Below, piece by piece: positions 27,084 to 34,700 of a DNA stretch of 57,197 bases. The notes beneath the pieces were generated by a model. It was given only the letters and a program-made list of their open reading frames with translations, did no database searches and was not told where the DNA came from. The first letter of the stretch is position 1. Each line of letters starts with the position of its first letter. The stretch lies in assembly GCA_017552715.1 (NCBI GenBank), contig JAFZOW010000078.1:1-57197 (forward strand). The letters are read 5' to 3'. Both the position numbers and the translations under genes were made by a program. The DNA comes from Lachnospiraceae bacterium. Lineage in GTDB: Bacteria > Bacillota > Clostridia > Lachnospirales > Lachnospiraceae.

Positions 27084-27100
27084 AGATTAATTATGTTAAC
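27076..27100 (+). promoter_or_regulatory. Inverted repeat covering the -10, likely operator
   Basis: GTTAACATA and TATGTTAAC form a perfect 9-bp inverted repeat with a 7-base spacer. It spans the -10 hexamer and the predicted start, the position of a repressor site. Being AT-rich and lacking a T run, it does not look like a terminator. Confidence 0.6.
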
Positions 27101-27120
27101 TTGACGAATAAAGGTATCTG

Positions 27121-28725
27121 ATGCAGAGCAGTTCGGAATGGAAAAAGATAAGAAGGAAGCAGCTCAGACAGCGTGTGATGCTGGGCTTTGTTTTGATCGT
27201 TGTGGCAGGTACCCTGTTCTTTTTCGGTGCGCTGCTCAAGCATGATGCCAGCGCAGAGGATGCGGCTACGGTGCTGGAACCCGCAGCCCAGCAGGCGGAG
27301 GTGCTTAAACCCCTGACACCAGCTGCAGCAGAGGCGGCGGCCCGGGAGATCACCGAGATCTCGGAAGAGGACGAAGGGACCCCGGAAGAGGAAAGCGGGG
27401 AGAACGAGCCGGTACCGACCCAGGCCCCCAAGCGGGAATACAGAGACTGGCTGGTGGATGTGCGGGATGAGTACGACAGCGTGCTTGGAAACTATGAGGT
27501 GATCAATGTCTCCGGCTTTCACCCCTACGTGTTTGCCCCCGACGGAGCCGGCAGCGAAAGCCCCGCCAATGTGCTGGGAGTGACTAAGCTGGTGGAGAAG
27601 TACGGTAAATCGGAGCATATCGTACTGGCTCTGAACGCCGGGATATTCTATGATAATCTTTCTCCCAAAGTATACTGCTTTGCCGGAAAGCAGCCCGACG
27701 GCATACTGATCGCCGGGGGCACGGTGCTGAAGAGTGTGGAGACCGTGGATCACACGGAATGTGAGCCCCTGGTAATCGATGAAGACGGAAACGTGGGCTG
27801 GACGGATTATTATGCCGATGCGGATGCCCTGGCCCGGGGAGACGGCTATTATTATGATATCCACGGGAATAAGGTGACGGGGAAGAAGATCATCTCGGCT
27901 GTCTGCGGCTTTGTACCCATCCTTGTGGACGGAAAGAATCTTTACGACGCAGAGGATCCTCTGGGGGGCTACCACAATTACGTGAATCATTATTTCGGCC
28001 GATGGGAGCGCCAGGTGCTGGGGGTAAAGGAGGACGGCAGCTTTGTGATCCTCACCGTCACCACCCGCAGCTGGAGCCTGAAGATGGCTGCGGATGCGGC
28101 TCTTGCGGAGGGCTGCGTGTTTGCCTATAACCTGGACGGTGGTTTTTCCATCGAGACGGTGGTCTCCGACTTTAAGGGAGAGGTGGACCGGATCGAGACC
28201 TTAAACCTGGTGCATGGCGGGAATCAGATCCCGGCCTGCCTGGTATTTACCGATGACGGCATCGCACCCGTGAGCGCCGTTCCGGAGAGCCTTACGGTGG
28301 AAGCTCCCGAAACGTCCTTACCTGTGGGAGTGAGCCTTGCGGGGATCGCCGCTTCCATTAAAGTGAAGGAAGTGCTCAGTAACGCCAACGGCCACAGCTC
28401 CGTACGGGATGTGTATTCCTATCTGACATTCCCGGAGGGGCTTACGGAACACAGTGTTAAGACGGCTATGGGGGATAAGAAAAAGATCAGCGCCAGTCCC
28501 GGAGGCAATTATGTTTATACCAAGACCGGCAATGAGAGCTGGGCCTCCCTTTCCATGAACGACAACACCCGTTCCGACGGGAAATATTATGATTACGGAT
28601 CGGGTTACACTTTAAGCACCCGGGACGATCTGAACAGTCCCGGAGAAAAAAGGATCACCGTCAGTTACGATCCCGGCGGCGGCTGGAATGAACTGACGGC
28701 GGAATTTACGATCACGGTGGAATAG
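27121..28725 (+). CDS. Membrane-anchored NAGPA-domain (phosphodiester glycosidase family) protein
   Basis: A 534-residue protein with a basic N-terminus, one membrane anchor (about 20-39), an E/P/A-rich linker (about 45-105) and a NAGPA domain (about 115-385). The domain is recognisable from the segments VLALNAGIFYDN, QPDGILIAGG, AVCGFVPILVDG and NLDGGFS; most family members have NLDGGGS at the last motif. NAGPA proteins cleave sugar-phosphodiester links, for example uncovering N-acetylglucosamine, and bacterial members are often cell-wall associated. A C-terminal domain (about 395-534) appears beta-rich and is not recognised. The catalytic domain should lie outside the membrane. Confidence 0.82.
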   Translation: MQSSSEWKKIRRKQLRQRVMLGFVLIVVAGTLFFFGALLKHDASAEDAATVLEPAAQQAEVLKPLTPAAAEAAAREITEISEEDEGTPEEESGENEPVPTQAPKREYRDWLVDVRDEYDSVLGNYEVINVSGFHPYVFAPDGAGSESPANVLGVTKLVEKYGKSEHIVLALNAGIFYDNLSPKVYCFAGKQPDGILIAGGTVLKSVETVDHTECEPLVIDEDGNVGWTDYYADADALARGDGYYYDIHGNKVTGKKIISAVCGFVPILVDGKNLYDAEDPLGGYHNYVNHYFGRWERQVLGVKEDGSFVILTVTTRSWSLKMAADAALAEGCVFAYNLDGGFSIETVVSDFKGEVDRIETLNLVHGGNQIPACLVFTDDGIAPVSAVPESLTVEAPETSLPVGVSLAGIAASIKVKEVLSNANGHSSVRDVYSYLTFPEGLTEHSVKTAMGDKKKISASPGGNYVYTKTGNESWASLSMNDNTRSDGKYYDYGSGYTLSTRDDLNSPGEKRITVSYDPGGGWNELTAEFTITVE

Positions 28726-28726
28726 C

Positions 28727-29251
28727 ATGTTTTCGATGTTTTATCCTTCAACATATGAAAGAAGCGCATACAGTATCGATTACGGGGATCTGTATGCCCG
28801 GGGCTACCGGGGACTGATCTTTGATATCGATAATACCCTTGTGCCCCACGATGCCCCGGCCACAGCGTCGGCGGCGCTGCTGGTGCGGAGGCTTAAGCGC
28901 AAGGGCTTTAAGGTGGAGATCGTATCCAACAATAAGGAACCCCGGGTAAAGAGCTTTGCCCTGGGGGTGGGAGCCGGCTATGTATACAAGGCCGGCAAGC
29001 CCGGATCCCGGGGCTATCTGAAAGCCGCAGAGAAGATGGGGCTTAAGCGCGAAGCGGTGATGGTGATCGGGGACCAGCTCTTTACGGATATCTGGGGCGC
29101 TAATATAAGCCGTATGCACAGCATACTGGTGGGACGCATCTCCTGGAAGGAACCGCCCCATATCCATTTGAAGCGGATACTGGAGCTGCCCCTGCTGATC
29201 GGATATTTCGCTACGCACAAAGCGGAAAGGAAGAAGCTGTGGCGCAGATGA
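28727..29251 (+). CDS. YqeG family HAD-type phosphatase
   Basis: A 174-residue HAD superfamily phosphatase of the YqeG type. HAD motif I is FDIDNTLVPHD, motif II VSNNKEP with Asn, and motif III GDQLFTDIWGAN. In Firmicutes yqeG usually lies with aroE or ribosome-related genes, as here next to aroE. The physiological substrate is not established. It starts 1 base after the NAGPA gene stop and ends in an ATGA overlap with aroE. Confidence 0.93.
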   Translation: MFSMFYPSTYERSAYSIDYGDLYARGYRGLIFDIDNTLVPHDAPATASAALLVRRLKRKGFKVEIVSNNKEPRVKSFALGVGAGYVYKAGKPGSRGYLKAAEKMGLKREAVMVIGDQLFTDIWGANISRMHSILVGRISWKEPPHIHLKRILELPLLIGYFATHKAERKKLWRR

Positions 29252-30138
29252 TCGATACAAAGACTAAACTGGCCGGGCTTCTGGGGCATCCGGTGGGACA
29301 TTCCCTGTCGCCCCTGCTGCAGAATTCCCTGGCAGAGCATTATGGCATAAAAATGGCTTACCTTGCCTTTGATGTGGAGGAAGGAAAGCTTAAAGAAGCC
29401 GTGGAGGGTGCCTATGCCCTCGGAGCTGTTGGGCTTAACGTGACGGTACCCTATAAGCAGGAGGTGCGGGCCTTTCTGGCTGCGGAAGATGAGGCGGCGG
29501 AGAGGATCGGCGCCGTGAATACCCTTAAGAGGGAAGCAGACGGCTGGCACGGCTACAATACGGATATGCCGGGCTTTCTGCGGGCTCTGGATTATGACGG
29601 TGTAGAGGTCGCCGGGAAGGATGTGGTGCTTCTGGGGGCCGGCGGAGCGGCCAATGCCGTGCTCTGTGCATTGCTTTCCCGTTCTCCCCGCAGACTGCTT
29701 CTATACAACCGCACCCCGGAAAAAGCACATAAGCTTATGGAACGTATACTGCCCGCCTATCCGGGGGCGGAGGCAAAAGTGGCGGAGACACAGGAGGAAC
29801 TGCTTTCCGCCATGAAGGACGGGGAAGAGTGGATCGCGGTTAATACCACGAGCCTGGGCATGGCGCCGGATACGGAAAGAAAACTCATAGAGGCCGGGAC
29901 TTTCTACGGGAAAGTACGTACCGGTATAGATATCATCTTCAACCCGGCGGAGACGGCCTTCCTTAAGGCCGTGAGGGAGACGGATCCCGAAAACCGCGTA
30001 TATAACGGGCTGCGCATGCTGATCTTTCAGGGGATACGTTCCTTTGAGATATGGAACGATCTTACGGTGGATGATAAAACGGCGGAGAGCATACTGCATA
30101 AGGCAGAGGAGCAGCTGAAGACAGGAGGACGGCAATGA
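29248..30138 (+). CDS. aroE: Shikimate dehydrogenase
   Basis: A 296-residue enzyme that reduces 3-dehydroshikimate to shikimate with NADPH in aromatic amino acid synthesis. The N-terminal block GLLGHPVGHSLSPLLQN binds shikimate, VTVPYKQ holds the catalytic Lys and YNTDMPGF the catalytic Asp; LLGAGGAANAV is the NADP-binding loop. ATG 29248 forms an ATGA overlap with yqeG; a GTG at 29239 would add three residues and is possible, being better spaced from AAGGAAG. It overlaps aroQ by 4 bases. Confidence 0.94.
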   Translation: MIDTKTKLAGLLGHPVGHSLSPLLQNSLAEHYGIKMAYLAFDVEEGKLKEAVEGAYALGAVGLNVTVPYKQEVRAFLAAEDEAAERIGAVNTLKREADGWHGYNTDMPGFLRALDYDGVEVAGKDVVLLGAGGAANAVLCALLSRSPRRLLLYNRTPEKAHKLMERILPAYPGAEAKVAETQEELLSAMKDGEEWIAVNTTSLGMAPDTERKLIEAGTFYGKVRTGIDIIFNPAETAFLKAVRETDPENRVYNGLRMLIFQGIRSFEIWNDLTVDDKTAESILHKAEEQLKTGGRQ

Positions 30139-30581
30139 AACTGCTGATCATCAACGGACCCAACATCAATTTTCTGGGTATACGGGAAAAAGCCGTATAC
30201 GGAAAGCAGACTTATGATGACCTGCTGGAGCTGATCGAAGAGAAGGCCAAGGAAGCGGACTGCAATGTGGAGGTTTTCCAGTCCAATCACGAAGGGGCCA
30301 TCATCGACCGCATCCAGGATGCATACAGCGACGGGACGGAAGGCATTATCATCAATCCCGGAGCCTATACCCATTACAGTTATGCCATAAGGGATGCACT
30401 GGCCAGTGTGGAGCTTCCCAAGATCGAACTGCATATCTCGGACATATCCGCAAGGGAGGATTTCCGGAGGCTGTCGGTAACGGCGGAGGTCTGTGACGAA
30501 CAGATCAAAGGCCTGGGCTTAAAGGGGTACTGTGTGGCCATCGACCATATCTGCGCCCTGATCGAGGAAAGGGAGCTGTGA
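30135..30581 (+). CDS. aroQ: 3-dehydroquinate dehydratase, type II
   Basis: A 148-residue type II enzyme that converts 3-dehydroquinate to 3-dehydroshikimate, the step before aroE. The opening LLIINGPNINFLGIRE (with the lid Arg and a following catalytic Tyr in KAVYG), QSNHEGAIIDRI, IINPGAYTHYS and ELHISDISAREDFR match the family; the last motif has SD where SN is usual. It overlaps aroE and aroK by 4 bases each, giving a compact three-gene shikimate operon. Confidence 0.94.
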   Translation: MKLLIINGPNINFLGIREKAVYGKQTYDDLLELIEEKAKEADCNVEVFQSNHEGAIIDRIQDAYSDGTEGIIINPGAYTHYSYAIRDALASVELPKIELHISDISAREDFRRLSVTAEVCDEQIKGLGLKGYCVAIDHICALIEEREL

Positions 30582-31114
30582 AGACTTCCGCAGTGCTCAT
30601 CGGTTATATGGGAGCGGGGAAGAGTACCGTGGCCCGTGCCCTGGCAACGAAGAGCGGGGCGAAGCTTCTGGATACGGACGAGCTCCTTACGGAGCGCTTC
30701 GGCATGAGCATCTCCCGCTTTTTTGAACTGCAGGGAGAGGAAGCCTTCCGGGAGCGGGAGACAGCACTGCTTAAAGAGCTTTCGGAGCAGGGCTTTTCCG
30801 GTATTTTATCCACCGGCGGCGGTATGCCCCTGCGGGAGGCGAACCGGGCTTTGCTTAAAAAGCTGGGGCATGTCTTTTACCTGAAAGCTACCCCGCAGGT
30901 GATCGCCGGGCGGCTCTGGGGCCATAAGGGACGGCCGCTCCTGGAGGGGGTAAAAGATAAGGAAGAGCTTACGGAGCGCATCGGCTCCATGCTGAAAGTC
31001 CGCGAGGAGGCTTATCTTGCCGCCGCGGACACGGTTCTTGACACGGATGATAATGATCTGGCACGTGTTCTGGAACAGATATCTCACATTGTTTCGCTTG
31101 CAGAATTCTCATAA
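30578..31114 (+). CDS. aroK: Shikimate kinase
   Basis: A 178-residue kinase that phosphorylates shikimate at the 3-hydroxyl using ATP. The P-loop GYMGAGKST is at 9-17, then DTDELLTERFGMSISRFFE, FRERE (substrate-binding Arg), the STGGGMPLR loop and RPLLEG in the lid. The start is GTG in a GTGA overlap with aroQ. Length is normal. Confidence 0.94.
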   Translation: MKTSAVLIGYMGAGKSTVARALATKSGAKLLDTDELLTERFGMSISRFFELQGEEAFRERETALLKELSEQGFSGILSTGGGMPLREANRALLKKLGHVFYLKATPQVIAGRLWGHKGRPLLEGVKDKEELTERIGSMLKVREEAYLAAADTVLDTDDNDLARVLEQISHIVSLAEFS

Positions 31115-31126
31115 ATAAGATATACT
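31098..31126 (+). promoter_or_regulatory. Predicted promoter before the NUDIX gene
   Basis: TTGCAG (31098-31103) and TATACT (31121-31126) are separated by 17 bases; the -35 lies in the 3' end of aroK. It would drive the NUDIX to J-domain gene group. Confidence 0.6.
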
Positions 31127-31162
31127 TTTTGCAATTGTACACAACCACAGGGGGACTATGTT

Positions 31163-31603
31163 ATGATCGAGGCAGTCAGCTGCGGTGGTGTGGTTATCTT
31201 TCGGGGCAAGATCCTCTTGCTGTATAAGAATTACCGGAACCGTTACGAGGGCTGGGTATTGCCCAAGGGAACGGTGGAGCAGGGGGAGGAGTATCCGCAG
31301 ACGGCACTGCGGGAGGTGCATGAGGAAACCGGAGTCAGGGCGAAGATCGTAAAGTATATAGGAAAGAGCGATTACAGCTTTAACGTGCCGGAGGATGTGG
31401 TGGAAAAGGAAGTCCACTGGTATCTGATGCGCGCCGCAAGTTACTACTCCAGACCGCAAAGGGAGGAATACTTTCAGGATTCGGGATATTACAAATACCA
31501 TGAGGCATATCATCTGCTGAAGTTTGCAAACGAAAAGCAGATCCTGGATGCAGCTTATGAGGATTATCAGAGCCTGTACCGGGCCAGACTCTGGAACGGG
31601 TGA
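31163..31603 (+). CDS. NUDIX hydrolase
   Basis: A 146-residue hydrolase of nucleoside diphosphates linked to another moiety. The Nudix box is complete: Gly, five residues, Glu, seven residues, then REVHEETGV. The segment ILLLYKNYRNRYEGWVLPKG is typical of the diadenosine-polyphosphate / MutT-like group. The start follows AGGGGG. An ATG five bases earlier is out of frame. Confidence 0.92.
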   Translation: MIEAVSCGGVVIFRGKILLLYKNYRNRYEGWVLPKGTVEQGEEYPQTALREVHEETGVRAKIVKYIGKSDYSFNVPEDVVEKEVHWYLMRAASYYSRPQREEYFQDSGYYKYHEAYHLLKFANEKQILDAAYEDYQSLYRARLWNG

Positions 31604-31606
31604 GAT

Positions 31607-31897
31607 ATGTTTCGATTTGATCCTGCGCTCTATGTGAGTCCAAAGTTGAAAAAGAAAAAGACCGGGCTGGTGGAAGGATTTATGCGCGGAGAGATCCCGC
31701 TTACGCTTTTTGTGATCTATCGCAATGAGGAGAGCGGGAAGCCGGAATTTACCCGGAGCATGTATCTTAAACAGAGCTGGTACGCCGATAAGGATATGCT
31801 CATCCTGGGGATCTGCGAGGATTACGACACGGCGATGGCTTATATGGCTGTGGCTGCGGAAGAGGCACTGTATACCGACGGGATGGCAGGAGCGTAG
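31607..31897 (+). CDS. Conserved hypothetical protein, 96 aa
   Basis: A 96-residue soluble protein with a basic N-terminal stretch (SPKLKKKKTG) and a mixed alpha/beta pattern (IPLTLFVIYRNEESGKPEF, then MYLKQSWYADKDMLILGI). No family is recognised. It sits 3 bases after the NUDIX gene and 1 base before the DUF2953 gene, so it is certainly translated within this operon. A role with the neighbours is only positional. Confidence 0.75.
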   Translation: MFRFDPALYVSPKLKKKKTGLVEGFMRGEIPLTLFVIYRNEESGKPEFTRSMYLKQSWYADKDMLILGICEDYDTAMAYMAVAAEEALYTDGMAGA

Positions 31898-31898
31898 T

Positions 31899-32906
31899 AT
31901 GGAGATATTTCTTACGATATTGCGCGTTACCGGGATCGTTCTTTTATGTATCCTCGCCTTTGTGATACTGCTTCTTTTACTCCTTGTTTTCTGGCCCTAC
32001 CCTTACCGGGCTGATGTGAAGAAGGATGAAAGCCTTAAGGGACGGGTGAGACTGCGCTGGCTGGTATTCTTCCTGATCGCCGATCTTTTGTACGAAGGTG
32101 ATATGAACCTGCGGATCCGTATCCTTGGGATCCCGGTCTACGATAAGAAACGCAAGGCCGAGAAAGCCGCCCAAAAGGAAGAAAAGCGGCGAAAGAAGGA
32201 AGAGGCAGAGGCGGCGAAGAAGAAAAAGCCGAAGAAGGACGAAGAAAAGCCTTCCGGAGAGGATAAGCCCGAAGAGCTGAAGGAAAAAGCTTCTTCCGCG
32301 GATACGGAAAAGCCTTCCGGGGATAAGCCTTCCGAAGATAAGCCCCGGAAAGAAAAAGCTCCCGGGGAAAAGAAAGAAGAGCCTGAACGCAAAGAAAGCC
32401 TGTTTGAACGGGCCGAAAAGGCTTTCGAGAAGATACTGGACTTTCTGGAGGAGCTGCCGGATAAGCTGGACGAAGGCACGGATAAGCTGGTCGAAAAGCT
32501 GGAAGGGGCTTTTGAAAAGCTGGAATTCTATATCCATCTGCTGGAAAGCTCCGGCACCGCCTGGGTCATCGAATATGTTAAGAAGCGCGTGATCGGCATA
32601 CTGAAGTCCATACGTCCCACAAGGCTGGATGCTGCCATAAGCGTTAAGAACGAAGATCCCGCCACGGTGGCAAAGGTATATGAATATTATGCACTGTCGC
32701 TGCCTCTGTGGCTTGCCCTGAAGGGCAATGTGACGGTGGAGGCAGAGCAGGATCAAAGCGAGCTGCGGGGAGAAGTGCACCTGAAGGGCCGCATTCTTCT
32801 GTTTCAGCTGCTCTGGCATGCAGGCTTGCTCCTGCTGAATAAAAAAGTAAAAACATTCTTAAAACTGCTGAAGAACGGTAAGCAGGAGGAGGAAAAAGAT
32901 GGCTGA
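31899..32906 (+). CDS. DUF2953 domain membrane protein (YtfI-like)
   Basis: A 335-residue protein with an N-terminal membrane helix (about 5-31), a short region VRLRWLVFFLIADLLYEGD, a long Lys/Glu/Pro-rich linker (about 90-170), a coiled-coil-like segment and the DUF2953 C-terminal domain (about 235-325; RPTRLDAAISVKNEDPATVAKVY and IRGxVHLKGRI-like end). In Bacillus the homologue ytfI precedes ytfJ/gerW, and here it overlaps gerW by 8 bases. The frame is open upstream to 31725, but ATG 31899, one base after the previous stop, starts the membrane helix. Its function is unknown. Confidence 0.85.
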   Translation: MEIFLTILRVTGIVLLCILAFVILLLLLLVFWPYPYRADVKKDESLKGRVRLRWLVFFLIADLLYEGDMNLRIRILGIPVYDKKRKAEKAAQKEEKRRKKEEAEAAKKKKPKKDEEKPSGEDKPEELKEKASSADTEKPSGDKPSEDKPRKEKAPGEKKEEPERKESLFERAEKAFEKILDFLEELPDKLDEGTDKLVEKLEGAFEKLEFYIHLLESSGTAWVIEYVKKRVIGILKSIRPTRLDAAISVKNEDPATVAKVYEYYALSLPLWLALKGNVTVEAEQDQSELRGEVHLKGRILLFQLLWHAGLLLLNKKVKTFLKLLKNGKQEEEKDG

Positions 32907-33345
32907 TAACAAAGTCACGGAACGAAAGAATTCGGAGAACAACATCACCAATGTCATGGATGCCATGATGAGCAACATGCAGCATCTGGTGGGTTCGAAG
33001 ACGGTGATCGGTGATCCCGTTACGGTGGGGGATGCCACCATCATCCCGCTGGTGGATGTGTCCTTCGGTCTGGCGGCCGGCGCCGGCTCCAAAGCAAACG
33101 GAGCCAGTAAATCCACGGGAGTGGGAGGCATGAATGCCAAGATGTCACCCTCGGCGATCCTGATCCTTCAGGGAGGCCATGCAAGACTCATCAGTGTTAA
33201 GGATACCGGGAGCATCAGCAAGATCGCGGATCTGGTACCGGAGCTGATCGATAAGTTCAAAGCCCGCAAAAACGTGAATGTGGATGTGGATGAAGCAAAG
33301 GAGGCGGCTTTCCCCGAGGGAGAGAGCACACCCACCAACGCCTGA
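32899..33345 (+). CDS. gerW: GerW family sporulation protein (YtfJ)
   Basis: A 148-residue protein of the YtfJ/GerW family. The blocks NMQHLVGSKTVIGDPVTVGD, IIPLVDVSFGLAAGAG and GGMNAKMSPSAILI are characteristic. In Bacillus it is a forespore-made protein needed for normal germination, but it is kept in many clostridia that do not obviously sporulate. Overlap with the DUF2953 gene mirrors the Bacillus ytfI-ytfJ order. Confidence 0.92.
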   Translation: MADNKVTERKNSENNITNVMDAMMSNMQHLVGSKTVIGDPVTVGDATIIPLVDVSFGLAAGAGSKANGASKSTGVGGMNAKMSPSAILILQGGHARLISVKDTGSISKIADLVPELIDKFKARKNVNVDVDEAKEAAFPEGESTPTNA

Positions 33346-33354
33346 GCTTAAGAC

Positions 33355-33960
33355 ATGACGGATCACTTCAGGAATGAACTGGAAAATGCATATACACCCG
33401 AGGAGCTGGCGGAATTAAGGCACCAGCTCTTCCGTGAGAATGTTCGTCTTCAGGCCGAGCAGGCAAGGCTTGCCGCCGATGCGGACGAGCTGCACCGGGA
33501 ACGCAAGGCCCTGCTCAATGAAAAGAAGCAGCTGCAGCGGGAAAAGCGCCAGCTCTCCATAGAGATGAACCAGCTGCGGGAGGCGGTGGAATACGAGAGA
33601 AAGCGCCTTAAGGATGATGAGCGCATGCTGGATAAGAAGCAGAAGATCATCCAGAATTCCTACGCCATGTTCGATGAGGACCGGGTCAAGCTTAAGGAAG
33701 AGTACCAGCGGATCGAGCAGGAAAAGGCGGCACTGAGGCGGGCCAATATGGCGGCGCGCAAAGAGGTATACGCCACGGGGCTCTTCTTCAGGGGAGTGGA
33801 TAATCTGATCGCCCTTAAGAAACGCTACAAGGAGCTGATGAAGATCTACCATCCCGACAATATCTGCGGCGACCAGGAGATACTGATCAAGATCAATTCG
33901 GAATACGAGGAATTGCGGGCGCGCTTTGACCGGGCCCGGAGTGCAAGAGCCGGGGGCTGA
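33355..33960 (+). CDS. Coiled-coil protein with C-terminal J-domain-like segment
   Basis: A 201-residue protein. Residues about 20-135 are a long, highly charged coiled coil. The C-terminal part (about 148-190), LIALKKRYKELMKIYHPDN followed by KINSEYEELRARF, resembles helices II and III of a J-domain, with the HPD tripeptide at 166-168 that stimulates Hsp70. The layout is reversed relative to DnaJ, where the J-domain is first. It probably recruits DnaK to whatever the coil binds; this is inference. It lies 9 bases after gerW and before the rpmB promoter. Confidence 0.75.
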   Translation: MTDHFRNELENAYTPEELAELRHQLFRENVRLQAEQARLAADADELHRERKALLNEKKQLQREKRQLSIEMNQLREAVEYERKRLKDDERMLDKKQKIIQNSYAMFDEDRVKLKEEYQRIEQEKAALRRANMAARKEVYATGLFFRGVDNLIALKKRYKELMKIYHPDNICGDQEILIKINSEYEELRARFDRARSARAGG

Positions 33961-33969
33961 AAAAAAGGC

Positions 33970-33998
33970 TTGCAATTTGAGCGGCTTTCTGCTAATAT
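33970..33998 (+). promoter_or_regulatory. Predicted rpmB promoter
   Basis: TTGCAA (33970-33975) and TAATAT (33993-33998) are separated by 17 bases. Transcription would start near 34005, giving a leader of about 48 bases with a consensus AAAGGAGGTG ribosome site. Confidence 0.65.
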
Positions 33999-34052
33999 AT
34001 GAGCGTTGCGGGCTTTGGCCCTGCAGTATTATGGGTAAAGGAGGTGTTTACG

Positions 34053-34238
34053 ATGGCAAGATGTGATATCTGCGGCAAGGGAGCACATTTCGGGAACAAT
34101 GTCAGCCACTCCCACAGACGTTCCAATCATGTGTGGAATGCGAATATAAAGAATGTCAAGTGCAAGGTGGGCGGCACCCCGAAGAGACTGCATGTGTGCA
34201 CTACCTGCCTTAAGTCCGGCGCTGTTGAGCGTGCGTAA
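34053..34238 (+). CDS. rpmB: 50S ribosomal protein L28, Zn-binding form
   Basis: A 61-residue ribosomal protein. MARCDICGKGAHFGNNVSHS and KRLHVCTTCLKSGAV are diagnostic, and the two CxxC pairs identify the zinc-binding (C+) paralogue. ATG 34053 follows AAAGGAGGTG; the open frame extends upstream to 33999 but MARCDICGK is the family start. It has its own promoter and terminator. In Firmicutes rpmB is typically divergent from or next to the asp23-dhaL genes, as here. Confidence 0.97.
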   Translation: MARCDICGKGAHFGNNVSHSHRRSNHVWNANIKNVKCKVGGTPKRLHVCTTCLKSGAVERA

Positions 34239-34261
34239 GGTGAAGACTGTATTTTGAGATT

Positions 34262-34291
34262 AAAACCACCTTTTCTTTAAGGGTGGTTTTT
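34262..34291 (+). terminator. Intrinsic terminator of rpmB
   Basis: AAAACCACC pairs with GGTGGTTTT, extended by weaker pairs, around a short loop and followed by T. The T run is only five bases, so some read-through into the asp23-like gene is plausible. Confidence 0.85.
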
Positions 34292-34319
34292 CTGTAGTAG
34301 AAGCTAAGGAGGTCCGGGG

Positions 34320-34685
34320 ATGAATCGTTCTGAAAATTCGGTGGATACCCATTTGGGCAGTATACAGATCGATAAGGCGGTGGTTGCCCAGTATGCCGGA
34401 ACGGTTGCCAACGAATGCGTGGGCATCGTGGGTATGGCCAGTGTTAATCCCAAACAGGGATTGGTCAGGATACTGAAAAAGGAAAGTGTGAACCATGGGA
34501 TATCGGTAAAGAGTGCGAACGGAAAGCTGATCCTGGATTTCCATGTGATCATCGCTTACGGCGTGAGCATCCTGGCGGTGAGTGAGAATCTCATCAGTAA
34601 CGTTAAATACAAGCTGGAAAGCTATACCGGCCTGGAAGTGGAAAAGATCAACATCTTCGTGGAAGGTGTTAGGGTGATCGATTAA
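34320..34685 (+). CDS. Asp23/Gls24 family protein
   Basis: A 121-residue Asp23 family protein, the small-domain family linked to envelope stress and to fatty-acid kinase in Firmicutes. Family blocks are LGSIQIDKAVVAQYAGTVA, CVGIVGMAS, LDFHVIIAYGVSILAVSENL and VEKINIFVEGVRVID. AAGGAGG precedes the ATG. It is followed 15 bases later by the DhaL-domain gene, the usual pairing (yloU-yloV in Bacillus). Confidence 0.93.
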   Translation: MNRSENSVDTHLGSIQIDKAVVAQYAGTVANECVGIVGMASVNPKQGLVRILKKESVNHGISVKSANGKLILDFHVIIAYGVSILAVSENLISNVKYKLESYTGLEVEKINIFVEGVRVID

Positions 34686-34700
34686 GGAGGACGGGTAAAA

